Below, in pieces: positions 1 to 7,925 of a stretch of DNA of 64,000 bases (positions within the stretch are counted from its first letter, which is position 1; each line of letters starts with the position of its first letter). This stretch comes from GCA-2712985 sp964515905 (GTDB taxonomy: Bacteria; Pseudomonadota; Alphaproteobacteria; UBA7887): NCBI GenBank assembly GCA_964515905.1, contig CAZEWK010000046.1, positions 23,482 through 87,481 of the forward strand, written 5' to 3'. A model generated the notes under the pieces. That model saw only the letters and a list, made by a program, of their open reading frames with translations. It did not search any database and was not told where the DNA came from. The position numbers and the translations under genes are program-made.

Positions 1-74
1 TCGTCTGCAAAGGACGAAAAATTCAGAAAACTAGAGCATACTGCAGTTAGAAGCAGGGTTTTTAAGATTTTCAT
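1..74 (-). CDS. 5' end of an exported protein gene, cut by the window edge
   Basis: An ATG at 74-72 on the minus strand opens 24 codons that run off the left edge. The peptide begins MKILKTLLLTAV and continues through a hydrophobic stretch to a signal-peptidase-I-like site (SSFA before D). A GGGAG ribosome binding site lies nine bases upstream of the ATG. The mature part is outside the window, so the function cannot be named; many periplasmic binding proteins start this way, but that is only a possibility. Confidence 0.6.
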   Translation of the reverse strand, partial: MKILKTLLLTAVCSSFLNFSSFAD

Positions 75-333
75 GGTTTTTTTCTCCCAATTTTAATCGA
101 CCTTCCTCTATGAAGGTCACCAATGGTTTAAATTGTATCGAAAACGTTAATAATTGTAGCAAATAATATTAGAAAATAAGAATCCCGCTATTACTTGGTT
201 TCTAATTCTGATGTCGGTTTTCGAACTGAAATAGATAAAACGGTGAAGTATAACTGGGACTGGTCGGGATCTCTGTCTATAGTTTGGTTCTACTGGAATT
301 AAATATACGGACTTTTAGAAATTGAGGATTGTC

Positions 334-465
334 ATGAAGCATCTATTTTTAATTATTGCTATGATGTTGTGGTTTGCCGCACCAGTTTATGCAGACCGAT
401 ATTCAAATGAATCTGAAGAAACGCCAAATGATGGCGAAGAAGGATCCAAAGATGACGATTTCTAA
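334..465 (+). CDS. 43-residue secreted acidic small protein, unknown function
   Basis: A short ORF with a clear signal peptide (MKHLFLIIAMMLWFAA, then PVYA before D). The mature tail of about 22 residues is very acidic, rich in Glu, Asp, Ser and Gly, and ends in DDDF. A GAGG ribosome binding site lies about seven bases before the ATG. Nothing identifies the function. The tail is short enough to remain in the periplasm as a peptide. It stands alone between the edge gene and the dioxygenase on the opposite strand. Confidence 0.5.
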   Translation: MKHLFLIIAMMLWFAAPVYADRYSNESEETPNDGEEGSKDDDF

Positions 466-667
466 AGTTTTTGTACCAGCGAGATCCATGTACAATAGAG
501 CAGGGTAATTGCGCCGCTCACACATATCTCGGTTGGCACAGCATTAGTTTCACGGGAAAGCATATAGAAAAAGAGTGGTACTAGGGGCGATATCACAACT
601 TTTTAATGGTCTTCAATCGTAAATCGCAAGTATCAGATCATCTGAAGTTTTGTTGAATATAACGCCC

Positions 668-1531
668 TTATAGTACTGCTTCAACTCCAGCAATTGCCGT
701 TCGATGCATAATCCTTCGTTGGGAATTCGGATCGTAAGGTAATACCATATGCATGGTCCATCTATTATCCCACATGATGACATCGTGTTGCTTCCAGGAG
801 TGTTCGTATATAAAGCGGTCCTGAGTTGCCCATTCGGTTAGTTCTTTTACCAGGGATCGCGTTTGATCCTCGTTCCAACCAACTATTTGACGCATATAAA
901 TCGGACTAATGTAAAGGGATTGACTGCCATCACTGTGGTTACGGATCAATTTGTGTTGAACTGGAGGAACCTGGGCCTCCTCTTCGGGGCTCATGGGTGG
1001 TAAGTGTCGGCTCGAACGCATCCAAGACCAGTTATGTTCTCCTTCAAGGTTTTCAATTCGTCTTCGGAGGGCTGATGGCATTTCTTCAAGAGCTTGTCGT
1101 AGGTTGGCAAACTGAGTTTCTCCACCTCCGCCTTTGACAACTTCAATTCCATGAAGAATAGCGCCCTTGCTTGGAATTTTTCGATAACAACTGTCTGTAT
1201 GCCATGACCAAGTAAGACTATTAAACATGACCGCTTCACTCTCTGCAGGCAGTATTTCTCCGTTGGGGTCTACGTTACTCAGAATAAAAATTTCCGGTAG
1301 GTCGGTATCGGTGCGATCGGTCTCAGGTAAGACTTCAAGTTCTCCAAAATTTCTACTAAACACCACGTGTTCCGAGTCGCTTATATTTTGATTACGAAAC
1401 ACCAGAACTCCAAACTGGTTCCAAGCAGATTCGATCGTAGTTCTTGTGTCCGGATCCAATGGGGTCGAAAGGTCGACGCCACAGATTTCTGCTCCTAGAG
1501 GTCCCTCAAATTTTTGGATGGATGGCTTCAT
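668..1531 (-). CDS. TauD/TfdA-family Fe(II)/2-oxoglutarate-dependent dioxygenase
   Basis: A 287-residue cytoplasmic enzyme of the taurine/2,4-D dioxygenase family. Members couple 2-oxoglutarate decarboxylation to hydroxylation of a small substrate. The iron triad is visible: H111 and D113 in WHTD, and H261 after the WDNR motif. R273 and R277 in RRIMHR fit the 2-oxoglutarate-binding arginines. Length is normal for the family. The substrate is not decided by the sequence; taurine, alkylsulfonates and aryloxyalkanoates are family examples, and no sulfonate transporter adjoins it. The gene is monocistronic here, and its ATG is preceded by a weak purine-rich ribosome binding site. Confidence 0.88.
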   Translation of the reverse strand: MKPSIQKFEGPLGAEICGVDLSTPLDPDTRTTIESAWNQFGVLVFRNQNISDSEHVVFSRNFGELEVLPETDRTDTDLPEIFILSNVDPNGEILPAESEAVMFNSLTWSWHTDSCYRKIPSKGAILHGIEVVKGGGGETQFANLRQALEEMPSALRRRIENLEGEHNWSWMRSSRHLPPMSPEEEAQVPPVQHKLIRNHSDGSQSLYISPIYMRQIVGWNEDQTRSLVKELTEWATQDRFIYEHSWKQHDVIMWDNRWTMHMVLPYDPNSQRRIMHRTAIAGVEAVL

Positions 1532-1941
1532 AACTGCAACCTATCATTTGTGTCTTTAGCTTCATAATAAAAAGGAGATGAAGGAATATATGTTTTATAC
1601 GCTAATAGCTACTTGTTTGTAATCGTACCTTGCGTTTGGCATGTGTTGAATATGCGCTCTTACGTAAGTATAGAGTAATTGTCTAGGAGGTTATGATAAT
1701 CATAAAATAATTTGATCTATCTTTGTAGAATTAAAGACTTTTGCCCAAATGTAGAAGGATCCCTGTTTTTGTCAGGGTCAACAGGACTATTTGTGTCCTA
1801 CAATTTTGATAGCATAACCGCTAATGGAGACATGGAGGTTGCAGATATCTGAAGTAATAGAGGTTATGGCATATTCGATATTCTGTTTCTATTGATATCC
1901 ATCCCGTTGTTCCAACTCTCTTGTGATTATAAAATCACCTA
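1532..1941. other. Gene-free stretch with two small adjacent hairpins
   Basis: About 410 bases between divergently oriented genes. Two perfect 5-bp inverted repeats follow each other: CCCTG/CAGGG at 1761-1777 and AGGAC/GTCCT at 1783-1799, each with a 7-base loop. No T-run follows, so they are not obvious terminators. I see no other gene or RNA here. Confidence 0.3.
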
Positions 1942-2355
1942 ATGAGGTATGTATCGAGTTTGTTCATTTTTTTAATTGTTGCGCCCTCTGTTGTGGGTGA
2001 TCCCCTGGAGGGGAACGCTTTTTTTTGTGTGGGTGTCCAGGATTCAGGTGAAGATTTTTTTTACGGAGTTATTTTTGAGGAAGGTAAAGTGAGGATGTTA
2101 TCTTTTGTAAAAATTGATATGGTAGAATTTGATGATTATACGCCCAAAAAGAACGAAAATGTCTCCTATAGGTTGATTGGTCCAAACAAAATAGTATGGC
2201 AATTAAAAGGAACTCTTCACGAGATAGATAAGCGCCTCTTAAAGCATACAGCAGATGGTGGAAAAAGAGGTTTCTTTCGCGGTCTCTGTTTCTCCGAGAA
2301 ACCAGAAGATATAGAAGAGCGCCTTTCTAGAAAGAATAGTGAACTTCCACGCTAG
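1942..2355 (+). CDS. Exported hypothetical protein, 137 aa
   Basis: The N-terminus (MRYVSSLFIFLIVAPSVVG before D) is a typical signal peptide. The mature part of about 118 residues has two cysteines, one near residue 28 and one near residue 115, that could form a disulfide, and a pattern of alternating beta-type hydrophobics (RLIGPNKIVWQLKGTL). I do not recognise a family. No good ribosome binding site precedes the ATG, so the start is chosen because it gives the complete signal sequence. Likely periplasmic. Confidence 0.6.
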   Translation: MRYVSSLFIFLIVAPSVVGDPLEGNAFFCVGVQDSGEDFFYGVIFEEGKVRMLSFVKIDMVEFDDYTPKKNENVSYRLIGPNKIVWQLKGTLHEIDKRLLKHTADGGKRGFFRGLCFSEKPEDIEERLSRKNSELPR

Positions 2356-2469
2356 AACTCCAAAGAATGTAGTAGCTAATATCGAATCAGTGGTAAAAGC
2401 CTTGATTCTGGATCTTTTAGTAAAACATGTACTATGTATCTTCCACTATTAAACGTTAGGAGCAATAAC

Positions 2470-2763
2470 ATGCCGAAGGGATATATGCTGAGCGCTCATC
2501 GATCCGAAGCGGACCCAGTAAAGAGAGAGGCTTATTTAAAGACTGCAGCATTTGCGTTAGAGGCAGCCGGGGGGAAATTTTTGGCAAAGGGTGGGAAAGT
2601 TGAGGCTCGAGAAAATGGAATAGCTGGAAAAACCATTCTGATTGAATTTGAGAGCTACGAGGCGGCGATAGCTGCGTACGAGAGTGATGCCTATCAAGAA
2701 GCGTTGCGAGCGCTGGATGGCGGAGCAGATAGAGATATCAGGTTGTTTGAAGGTCTTGAGTGA
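2470..2763 (+). CDS. DUF1330 family protein
   Basis: A 97-residue cytoplasmic protein of the DUF1330 family, a ferredoxin-like alpha/beta dimeric barrel. It starts MPKGYMLSAHRSEADP, as such proteins usually do, and carries the typical LIEFESYEAAIAAYES segment followed by QEALRAL near the C-terminus. The start at 2470 is chosen over an in-frame ATG at 2434 because an AGGAG site lies seven bases before it and the domain begins there. Biochemical function is unknown for the family. Confidence 0.85.
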   Translation: MPKGYMLSAHRSEADPVKREAYLKTAAFALEAAGGKFLAKGGKVEARENGIAGKTILIEFESYEAAIAAYESDAYQEALRALDGGADRDIRLFEGLE

Positions 2764-2817
2764 TCGCCGAGAAACTGACTAACATATGGAATTTGTAGCT
2801 CATGGCATGAGGTATTA

Positions 2818-2840
2818 GAGCCATTAGTTCATGATGGCTC
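2818..2840. terminator. Hairpin between convergent genes
   Basis: A perfect 7-bp stem, GAGCCAT at 2818-2824 and ATGGCTC at 2834-2840, with a 9-base loop, followed by a pyrimidine-rich tract (CTTTCTCT). It lies 55 bases after the DUF1330 stop and before the end of the leftward gene at 2935, which fits a terminator for the plus-strand gene. The tract is not a clean T-run. Confidence 0.45.
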
Positions 2841-2934
2841 CTTTCTCTATTCTTCACACCGCGTCAGAAGTTGTGTCGTAACCCTAAATTAAAGCTGTTC
2901 GCCACAACCCAGCAAACTCGACGAAAACATTTGA

Positions 2935-3174
2935 TTATTGAGGCAGTTTAGAACTCTGTTCAGAGTTTCTGAGATCAGTTGACTGACTGTCGGTCTCCAA
3001 CATAGGTGTAGTCGTCGAATGATCTTTGGCACCGTTTTCAAGATTGGCAACGACAACTTGTTGTTGACTTGCGGTAGTTCCTTTATTGCACAGCATTCCA
3101 CCGAGTGATGAACTGGTGGTAAAGAAGAGGATTGAAATAGCGATAAGTATCTCCCGGTAACCTACTGTAGTCAT
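2935..3174 (-). CDS. Small exported hypothetical protein, 79 aa
   Basis: Starts MTTVGYREILIAISILFFTT and has one hydrophobic segment, followed by a polar Gln/Ser/Thr-rich tail with a single Cys in GGMLCNKG. The Cys follows a hydrophobic run but the context is not a clean lipobox. The ATG at 3174 has a GAGGGG site eight bases upstream and is preferred over the in-frame GTG at 3183. No family is recognised; it could be a periplasmic or membrane-anchored small protein. Confidence 0.45.
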   Translation of the reverse strand: MTTVGYREILIAISILFFTTSSSLGGMLCNKGTTASQQQVVVANLENGAKDHSTTTPMLETDSQSTDLRNSEQSSKLPQ

Positions 3175-3346
3175 GTCCAACACCCCTCTGAACTCGTTTG
3201 TGGCCTAAAGGCTTTATAATACAGGTATGTTATCACAAGATGTTCTCAATCACGAATATAATTATTGGGAACGATTCAATTAATGTGGCCTAGTGCGGTA
3301 TTCATTGTTCCAAATATCGATTAAATAGGTTGGTTGTTAGGATAGT

Positions 3347-3376
3347 CGGTACCTTAGGCTATGACCCAAGGCACCG
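3347..3376 (-). terminator. Strong hairpin downstream of the gene at 3395-3895
   Basis: On the minus strand the RNA forms a 12-bp stem (ten Watson-Crick pairs, two G-U pairs) around a 6-base loop. It lies about 19 bases past the stop of the leftward gene. The A-C mismatches on the plus strand become G-U pairs only in the minus-strand transcript, which indicates leftward use. No U-tract follows, so it may act as a 3'-end stabilising structure rather than an intrinsic terminator. Confidence 0.45.
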
Positions 3377-3394
3377 GCTTTAACATTTTAAGAC

Positions 3395-3895
3395 TTACGG
3401 AATATTGTATTCACCACCTGTAATTTCGCAGAAGAAATGGCTTATTGCCACATTATCACAATCAAAAGTATACCATCCGGTGATCCCTTCGTACTTGCCT
3501 GTGCCTGAATAATAATCGCCACGTGTCCCAATATCGGCGCCAGGTCCCCAGGGTGCAGTTGCCTGCCAACGTAGGTTAACGGTATCTCCATCTACGTCCG
3601 TTATTGTGCAAAAGCCTCCACCCCATTTAGTAACGCCACCCTGAAATGCCTGTTCCCCCGTGCAATACCAGCCTCCTCGGTGCATGGGACCACGTCCGGA
3701 ATCAGTCGTACTTTCACCCCAAAATTCACCGGTCCAAAGGCCAAAGTCAGGGGCGAATTCTTGAAAATTGCCTTGTCCATGAAACCCAGCCATTCCGCCT
3801 GTATCTGTTCCTGTTTCAGCAGCATGTAGAATATTTGCTACGGCAAATACTCCAACTGTGGCCACCGCTATAAACGTACTCAAAATCCTCCACAT
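3395..3895 (-). CDS. Secreted hypothetical protein, 166 aa, small beta-barrel type
   Basis: The signal peptide (MWRILSTFIAVATVGVFAVA, cut near HAA) leads into a mature protein of about 140 residues rich in Gly, Trp, Tyr and acidic residues, with four cysteines (CTG, FCTI, FDCD, FCEI) that could form two disulfides. The C-terminal run (YSGTGKYEGITGWYTF) resembles the repeating Gly-Thr-Gly-x-Tyr-x-Gly-Ile pattern of small secreted dirigent or allene-oxide-cyclase-like barrels; that is a resemblance only. An AGGA site precedes the ATG. Periplasmic or secreted; function unknown. Confidence 0.65.
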   Translation of the reverse strand: MWRILSTFIAVATVGVFAVANILHAAETGTDTGGMAGFHGQGNFQEFAPDFGLWTGEFWGESTTDSGRGPMHRGGWYCTGEQAFQGGVTKWGGGFCTITDVDGDTVNLRWQATAPWGPGADIGTRGDYYSGTGKYEGITGWYTFDCDNVAISHFFCEITGGEYNIP

Positions 3896-4237
3896 CCCAT
3901 TTTCCTTTTTCTTGGTTAAATTTGTTCAAAGTTCAAACCTTGGCGATATGGTAGATGGGAATTTCAGATTTGGCCAGGTGTCACTTGGAGTTACCTAATT
4001 ATTCAGATTTAGTAAATAAGCTGCTTTTCGGAGGAGTTATCTATAGAGTGAAATAGATTGAAATCATGCCCCTAGTAGAAGCTGGTCGGTCAGGGGAAAA
4101 GTCAGCCATATGTAATTTGTCGGTAAGAGTTATGGCACCTGGCGAACAGAAAAAAAGCCAGAATCATACAATGGCTCTCTACAATCCTTAGTTCCTGGGC
4201 TAAATGTTTCTGTGATCTATAATATTAAAACAACGAT
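3896..4237. other. Gene-free stretch
   Basis: About 340 bases between two leftward genes. It must contain the promoter of the secreted protein at 3395-3895, but I could not assign -35/-10 elements with confidence. I saw no RNA gene or repeat. Confidence 0.3.
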
Positions 4238-4597
4238 TTAATTTTGGGGTGATCCGCCCGTAGGACAACTATACAAAAGGCAAACAGTAAATTCAGCGTC
4301 GCGGTAAAGCTGAGCGGCTGATTTACGTATCCACAGGTCGGCGAGTCGTGGATTAAAATCAATACCTCTGCCGTAATAATACAATAGACCAAGCCAAAGC
4401 TGACTTTTGGCATCTCCTTTTTCGGCCAAGGGGAGTAATTCTTGAAGGGCCCTTTCGTGGTCATTCTGATACTTAGCGCTGTACCCAAAATCCAGTTCCG
4501 CTCTTGCAGGACCTGTAACTAAGAGCAAGAAAACAATGCATAAGGTACAGAAGAAGGTGCTTGTGGTAGCTCTTATCGTCAGGCTAATAGTCGTCAT
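4238..4597 (-). CDS. Short Sel1-repeat exported protein
   Basis: The signal peptide (ending GPARA before E) is followed by a TPR-like Sel1 unit: HERALQELLPLAEKGDAKSQ, then WLGLLYYYGRGI and LADLWIRKSAAQ. Sel1 repeats form helical solenoids that mediate protein contacts in the periplasm. Only one full repeat and the beginning of a second are present, and the last 20 residues drift from the consensus (LYSCPTGG), so the gene may have lost its 3' repeats by a frameshift or early stop. A second, more decayed Sel1 fragment lies 3 kb to the right on the other strand. Confidence 0.65.
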   Translation of the reverse strand: MTTISLTIRATTSTFFCTLCIVFLLLVTGPARAELDFGYSAKYQNDHERALQELLPLAEKGDAKSQLWLGLLYYYGRGIDFNPRLADLWIRKSAAQLYRDAEFTVCLLYSCPTGGSPQN

Positions 4598-4843
4598 GAT
4601 TTGACCTATCTATATATTATCTACTCTAGTATATCATATTTAAAATCATGCTGTGAGTTGCCGAGAGGAATTTCTCCTAACAGGAATTGATGCATGGAAA
4701 TGGCTCATATCTAGTCTATGGAGCGTTGCAGTATAGAAGGAAGTACATAAGAGTTGGTAGTGGTTTTGGAGAAGAGTGAAAACAAAATTGGCGTTATTTG
4801 CTGAAGATATTATACGTTTTGTTAAAAAGGGGAGGGTAAGTTA

Positions 4844-5935
4844 TTGAAAATTAAAAATATTAAGATGGATGTTTTTTCGTGGTCTACGGAACCCTGGCAG
4901 GTTGGGTTAAGTCATATGAAATCGGGTGGAGTGAAAGAGCTCGGGGTAGTGACGATGGAGACCGATCAAGGTATTAGTGGGAATGCATTCCTTAGTCGTC
5001 CCAAACATACAGGACCAGGTCTAATAGAGTTTTTGAAGCCCATAGTGGTGGGGCAAAATCCACAAGATATCGGCCGCCTCTGGAAAAAACTTTGGAAAAT
5101 GAATCGTGCGGCAAATCTGGCTGCGATTGGCGCAATCGACATTTGTCTTTGGGATATCAATGGTAAGATTGCGAATCTACCGATACACAGGCTACTTGGC
5201 ACATGCAAGGACAAGGTACCAGTGTATTCTAGCACTGCTTTCCACGAAACGACACAGGCGTATGTTGAAGAAGCTTTAAAATTTAAGGAAATGGGCTGGG
5301 AAGCCCACAAAATTCATCCACATGGAAATCCGGCCACCGATATTGAAATTTCACGAGCTGTGCGCGAGGCAGTTGGAAACGATATGAAACTAATGCTCGA
5401 CTCCATGTGGGCTTATCAGTACGAGGATGCAATGCGCGTTGGTCGAGCCATCGAAGACCTCAATTACTATTGGTACGAGGACCCGTTGGCAGAGGAAGAT
5501 ATCTATAATTATGTCAAACTTCACCAGAAATTGGATATTCCGATCATGTCAACCGAGTACGCGCCTGGTCGATACTATGGTATGACACAATGGATTACCC
5601 AGTATGCGACTGACATATTGCGGGGAGATGTCGCTGCAACTGGAGGAATAACTCCTTTAGTCAGGCTTTGTCACTTAGCTGAAGGTTTCAATATGAAATG
5701 CGAGATTCATCATGGGGGTAATTCATTGAATAATGTGGCAAACCTGCACGTTACGATGGCGGTACCTAATTGTGAATTTTTTGAGTTTTTCCCATCGACG
5801 GGAGCGAATATGTATGGTTTGGTCGAAGATATAGATTTCATGAGTGGGTATGTGGAAGCGCCAACGAAAGCTGGTTTAGGATTCGAAATCGATTGGGATT
5901 TGGTAAACCGAGATCTTTTGGGGACAATGGAATAA
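4844..5935 (+). CDS. Enolase-superfamily enzyme, mandelate racemase subgroup
   Basis: A 363-residue member of the mandelate racemase/muconate lactonizing group. These enzymes abstract the alpha-proton of a carboxylate, usually in acid-sugar dehydration or racemisation. Metal ligands D186, E212 (WYEDP) and E238 are visible. K156 and H158 form a K-x-H motif on the second barrel strand. D262 (RGDVAATGG) and H289 or H290 (EIHHGG) fit the His-Asp dyad of the mandelate racemase subgroup. The start is TTG at 4844 behind a strong GGGGAGGG site; no ATG lies nearby. The substrate is unknown. Other sugar-acid-type genes follow within 10 kb but not in an operon with it. Confidence 0.87.
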   Translation: MKIKNIKMDVFSWSTEPWQVGLSHMKSGGVKELGVVTMETDQGISGNAFLSRPKHTGPGLIEFLKPIVVGQNPQDIGRLWKKLWKMNRAANLAAIGAIDICLWDINGKIANLPIHRLLGTCKDKVPVYSSTAFHETTQAYVEEALKFKEMGWEAHKIHPHGNPATDIEISRAVREAVGNDMKLMLDSMWAYQYEDAMRVGRAIEDLNYYWYEDPLAEEDIYNYVKLHQKLDIPIMSTEYAPGRYYGMTQWITQYATDILRGDVAATGGITPLVRLCHLAEGFNMKCEIHHGGNSLNNVANLHVTMAVPNCEFFEFFPSTGANMYGLVEDIDFMSGYVEAPTKAGLGFEIDWDLVNRDLLGTME

Positions 5936-6039
5936 AGGTAGTTTTAGAGATGTTTTTTTTATTATGGAAGTGAAGACGACAAAATCCTTTAGCGGTATCA
6001 ATATGATGTAATGCTTGTTAATGGAGAAGTTAAGACGCT

Positions 6040-6333
6040 ATGGGGGTACGAATATTTAAGCCTAGTAAAACAGCAACCCAATCGGGTGTAGCGCATACTC
6101 GTTATTGGGTGCTGGAGCATGAGGCCCAGAAGTTGCGTGGTATCGACCCATTAATGGGGTGGACAAGTTCTGGAGATACTACCCAACAAATATCACTAAC
6201 ATTTAGAACTAAAGACCAGGCTATATCCTTTGCTGAGAAAAACGGTCTCTCCTATACGGTTGAAAGCCCCCCCAAGCAAAAACGAAGGCATAAATCATAC
6301 GCTGACAATTTCCGACACGATAAAGTCACTTGA
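6040..6333 (+). CDS. NADH dehydrogenase (complex I) accessory subunit, NDUFS4 family
   Basis: A 97-residue protein beginning with an RIFKPSKTATQSG motif and containing DPLMGWTSSGD followed by the C-terminal KSYADNFRHD block. These are hallmarks of the ETC complex I NDUFS4/18-kDa subunit found in mitochondria and alphaproteobacteria. In mitochondria the subunit stabilises the junction of the NADH-oxidising arm. The gene is solitary, far from any nuo operon, as is common for this family. It is one of the best lineage markers in the window. Confidence 0.92.
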   Translation: MGVRIFKPSKTATQSGVAHTRYWVLEHEAQKLRGIDPLMGWTSSGDTTQQISLTFRTKDQAISFAEKNGLSYTVESPPKQKRRHKSYADNFRHDKVT

Positions 6334-6381
6334 CTATTTTTATGATTACATAATGAGCTGTCCGTTTTGTTTGAACTATGC

Positions 6382-6954
6382 CTATCGTCCCATTCCATAG
6401 AATTCAATATTTGGGCGCATAGCAGTGAAGTTAGCCATCCTGTTAGAAAGAGAGAAGAAAGCTGTTATAGCCGCAATATCCCATATGTCTTCGTCATTAA
6501 AGCCGTGAGAATTTAATTTTTCGAAGTCACTTTGCTTTACATGTGAAGATTCTTTTGACACTTTCTCAGCGAACTCCAACATAGCCAATTCTCGCTGTGT
6601 GATGTCTGCTTTTCGGAAGTTAATGGCGACTTGATCGGAAATAGTAGTGTTTTTAGCTCTTACTCGTAATATGGCACCGTGCGCGATGACACAATACAGG
6701 CAATTGTTTCCGCCAGAAGTTGCGACGACAATCATTTCTTTTTCCTTCTGAGTAAGTCCTGATTCGCGTTCTATGAGTGCGTCATGGTAGTCAATAAAAG
6801 CTCTCAATTCCTTTGGACGATGACCTAAGACCAAAAAAACATTTGGGATAAAGCCGGCTTTTTCCTGAATGGATAAGATCTTTTCCTTAATATCAACTGG
6901 GAGATGTTCTAAATTGGCTGTGGGGTAACGACTAATTGATTCTTGCTTGGTCAT
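6382..6954 (-). CDS. AhpD-like / carboxymuconolactone decarboxylase-family peroxidase-related protein
   Basis: A 190-residue, all-helical protein of the AhpD/CMD superfamily. The redox motif C-x-x-C followed by H (NCLYCVIAHG) sits near residue 85 in the usual helix. The N-terminal half (PNVFLVLGHRPKELRAFIDY) and the C-terminal segment (FFSLSNRMANFTAMRPN) match uncharacterised peroxidase-related enzymes of this group, which use the cysteine pair for peroxide or alkylhydroperoxide chemistry. It is convergent with the NDUFS4-type gene and has no operon partner. Confidence 0.85.
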   Translation of the reverse strand: MTKQESISRYPTANLEHLPVDIKEKILSIQEKAGFIPNVFLVLGHRPKELRAFIDYHDALIERESGLTQKEKEMIVVATSGGNNCLYCVIAHGAILRVRAKNTTISDQVAINFRKADITQRELAMLEFAEKVSKESSHVKQSDFEKLNSHGFNDEDIWDIAAITAFFSLSNRMANFTAMRPNIEFYGMGR

Positions 6955-7095
6955 CTTTACTTATCCTTTGAAAATTCAGATCGGTTCTCTAGATCTATCT
7001 TATAAAGGTTATTGCTGTTGTGTTAGGTGGGGTATAAAGCGTCGACTAACGTCTTCATAATAGTTTCTCAGTAAAATGGGTTGGGAGTAACGTAC

Positions 7096-7266
7096 ATGAG
7101 TTTAAATAGAAGTAACTTAATTGAAGCAATGCTGTCAGTCATGGAAGTAAAAATCGGAACGTGTACTGAAGAAGAAGCTTTTCAGGTATTAAGTGAATTA
7201 AGAGAAAAACCATATACAATTGATCTGGCATCGACTTGGGAGAGTTACCTCAAAGCATCTTTTTAA
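7096..7266 (+). CDS. Small hypothetical protein, 56 aa
   Basis: Starts MSLNRSNLIEAMLSVMEVKI and carries an acidic helix-forming stretch (TEEEAFQVLSELREKP). No signal peptide or membrane segment. The ATG at 7096 has a GGGAG site eight bases upstream and is preferred to the in-frame TTG at 7081, which contributes bases to that site. The family is not recognised. Codon pattern and ribosome binding site make it a plausible gene. Confidence 0.5.
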   Translation: MSLNRSNLIEAMLSVMEVKIGTCTEEEAFQVLSELREKPYTIDLASTWESYLKASF

Positions 7267-7406
7267 AGCGCTAGCTGGTAATAGGATTTACGCGATTGCT
7301 CAATGTTTTGTGTGATTCGGTGTCTTGTAGAATTGAAGGTTCTAGAACCAATATTATTTATTAAGAGCATTGTCATGTGTGGTACCAAAAAATTGGGATG
7401 GTATAA

Positions 7407-7559
7407 TGTCGTATTTTTAGTACCACTGATGTACCGCAACAAAGTTTCGAGCAGGCTAGGAGGGGCTATAGTTTGGACGATTATGAAACAGCGTTACGTG
7501 TATTTGAACCTATGGCAGAAACCGGTGATGGCACTACCGATTGGTCCATGTCATTATAG
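7407..7559 (+). pseudogene. Sel1-repeat gene remnant
   Basis: This frame reads SLDDYETALRVFEPMAETGDG, the classic start of a Sel1 repeat (G-x-Y-x-x-A-L-x-x-x-x-x-x-A-E-x-G-D), then hits a stop where the repeat should continue into the LG-x-M-Y block. Upstream the frame is closed by a stop at 7404 and no start codon or signal peptide is in frame. Part of the same DNA also reads open in another frame with no protein character. I read it as the broken N-terminal part of a gene related to the Sel1 protein at 4238-4597. Confidence 0.45.
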
Positions 7560-7925
7560 ATAATCTGGCAAAACAATATTTGAGTGTATGTTCTTGTGAA
7601 TTAATGAATAGAAGCCAAAGAGGTTTCTTAATGACGGAATGTCGTTAGAAGTTGAAGTGAAAACGTTGAAAATTACCGATTGGCGTGCTGAAGCAGGCTA
7701 AACGGGAAAATTTTTTAGCTGGTGGAGAGAACAGCATAGGGTTATTATACTTACGGCCGGATCTAAAAATTTCTAAAATGAGCACGCAATTTTCTGGATT
7801 TAATATATAATAAATTGGTCCAAGGCGGCGTTCCAGTTAATCCTAATGCTGGGAAGTGTTTTAGAGCTTTTAGGGATGAAAAATAGTAAAGTAAGATATG
7901 ATTACGAAAGAGAAAAGTAGCTGAC
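7560..7925. other. Unassigned stretch, probably decayed coding DNA
   Basis: About 365 bases with only short open pieces in all frames. A 20-codon ORF (MSLEVEVKTLKITDW) near 7639-7701 looks protein-like but is too short to support. It follows the Sel1 remnant and may belong to the same gene decay. No RNA gene seen. Confidence 0.3.

Noticed and set aside
7303..7563. 86-codon rightward open frame with ATG
   Set aside because: The composition is not protein-like, with no ribosome binding site; part of this DNA in another frame reads as a Sel1 repeat.
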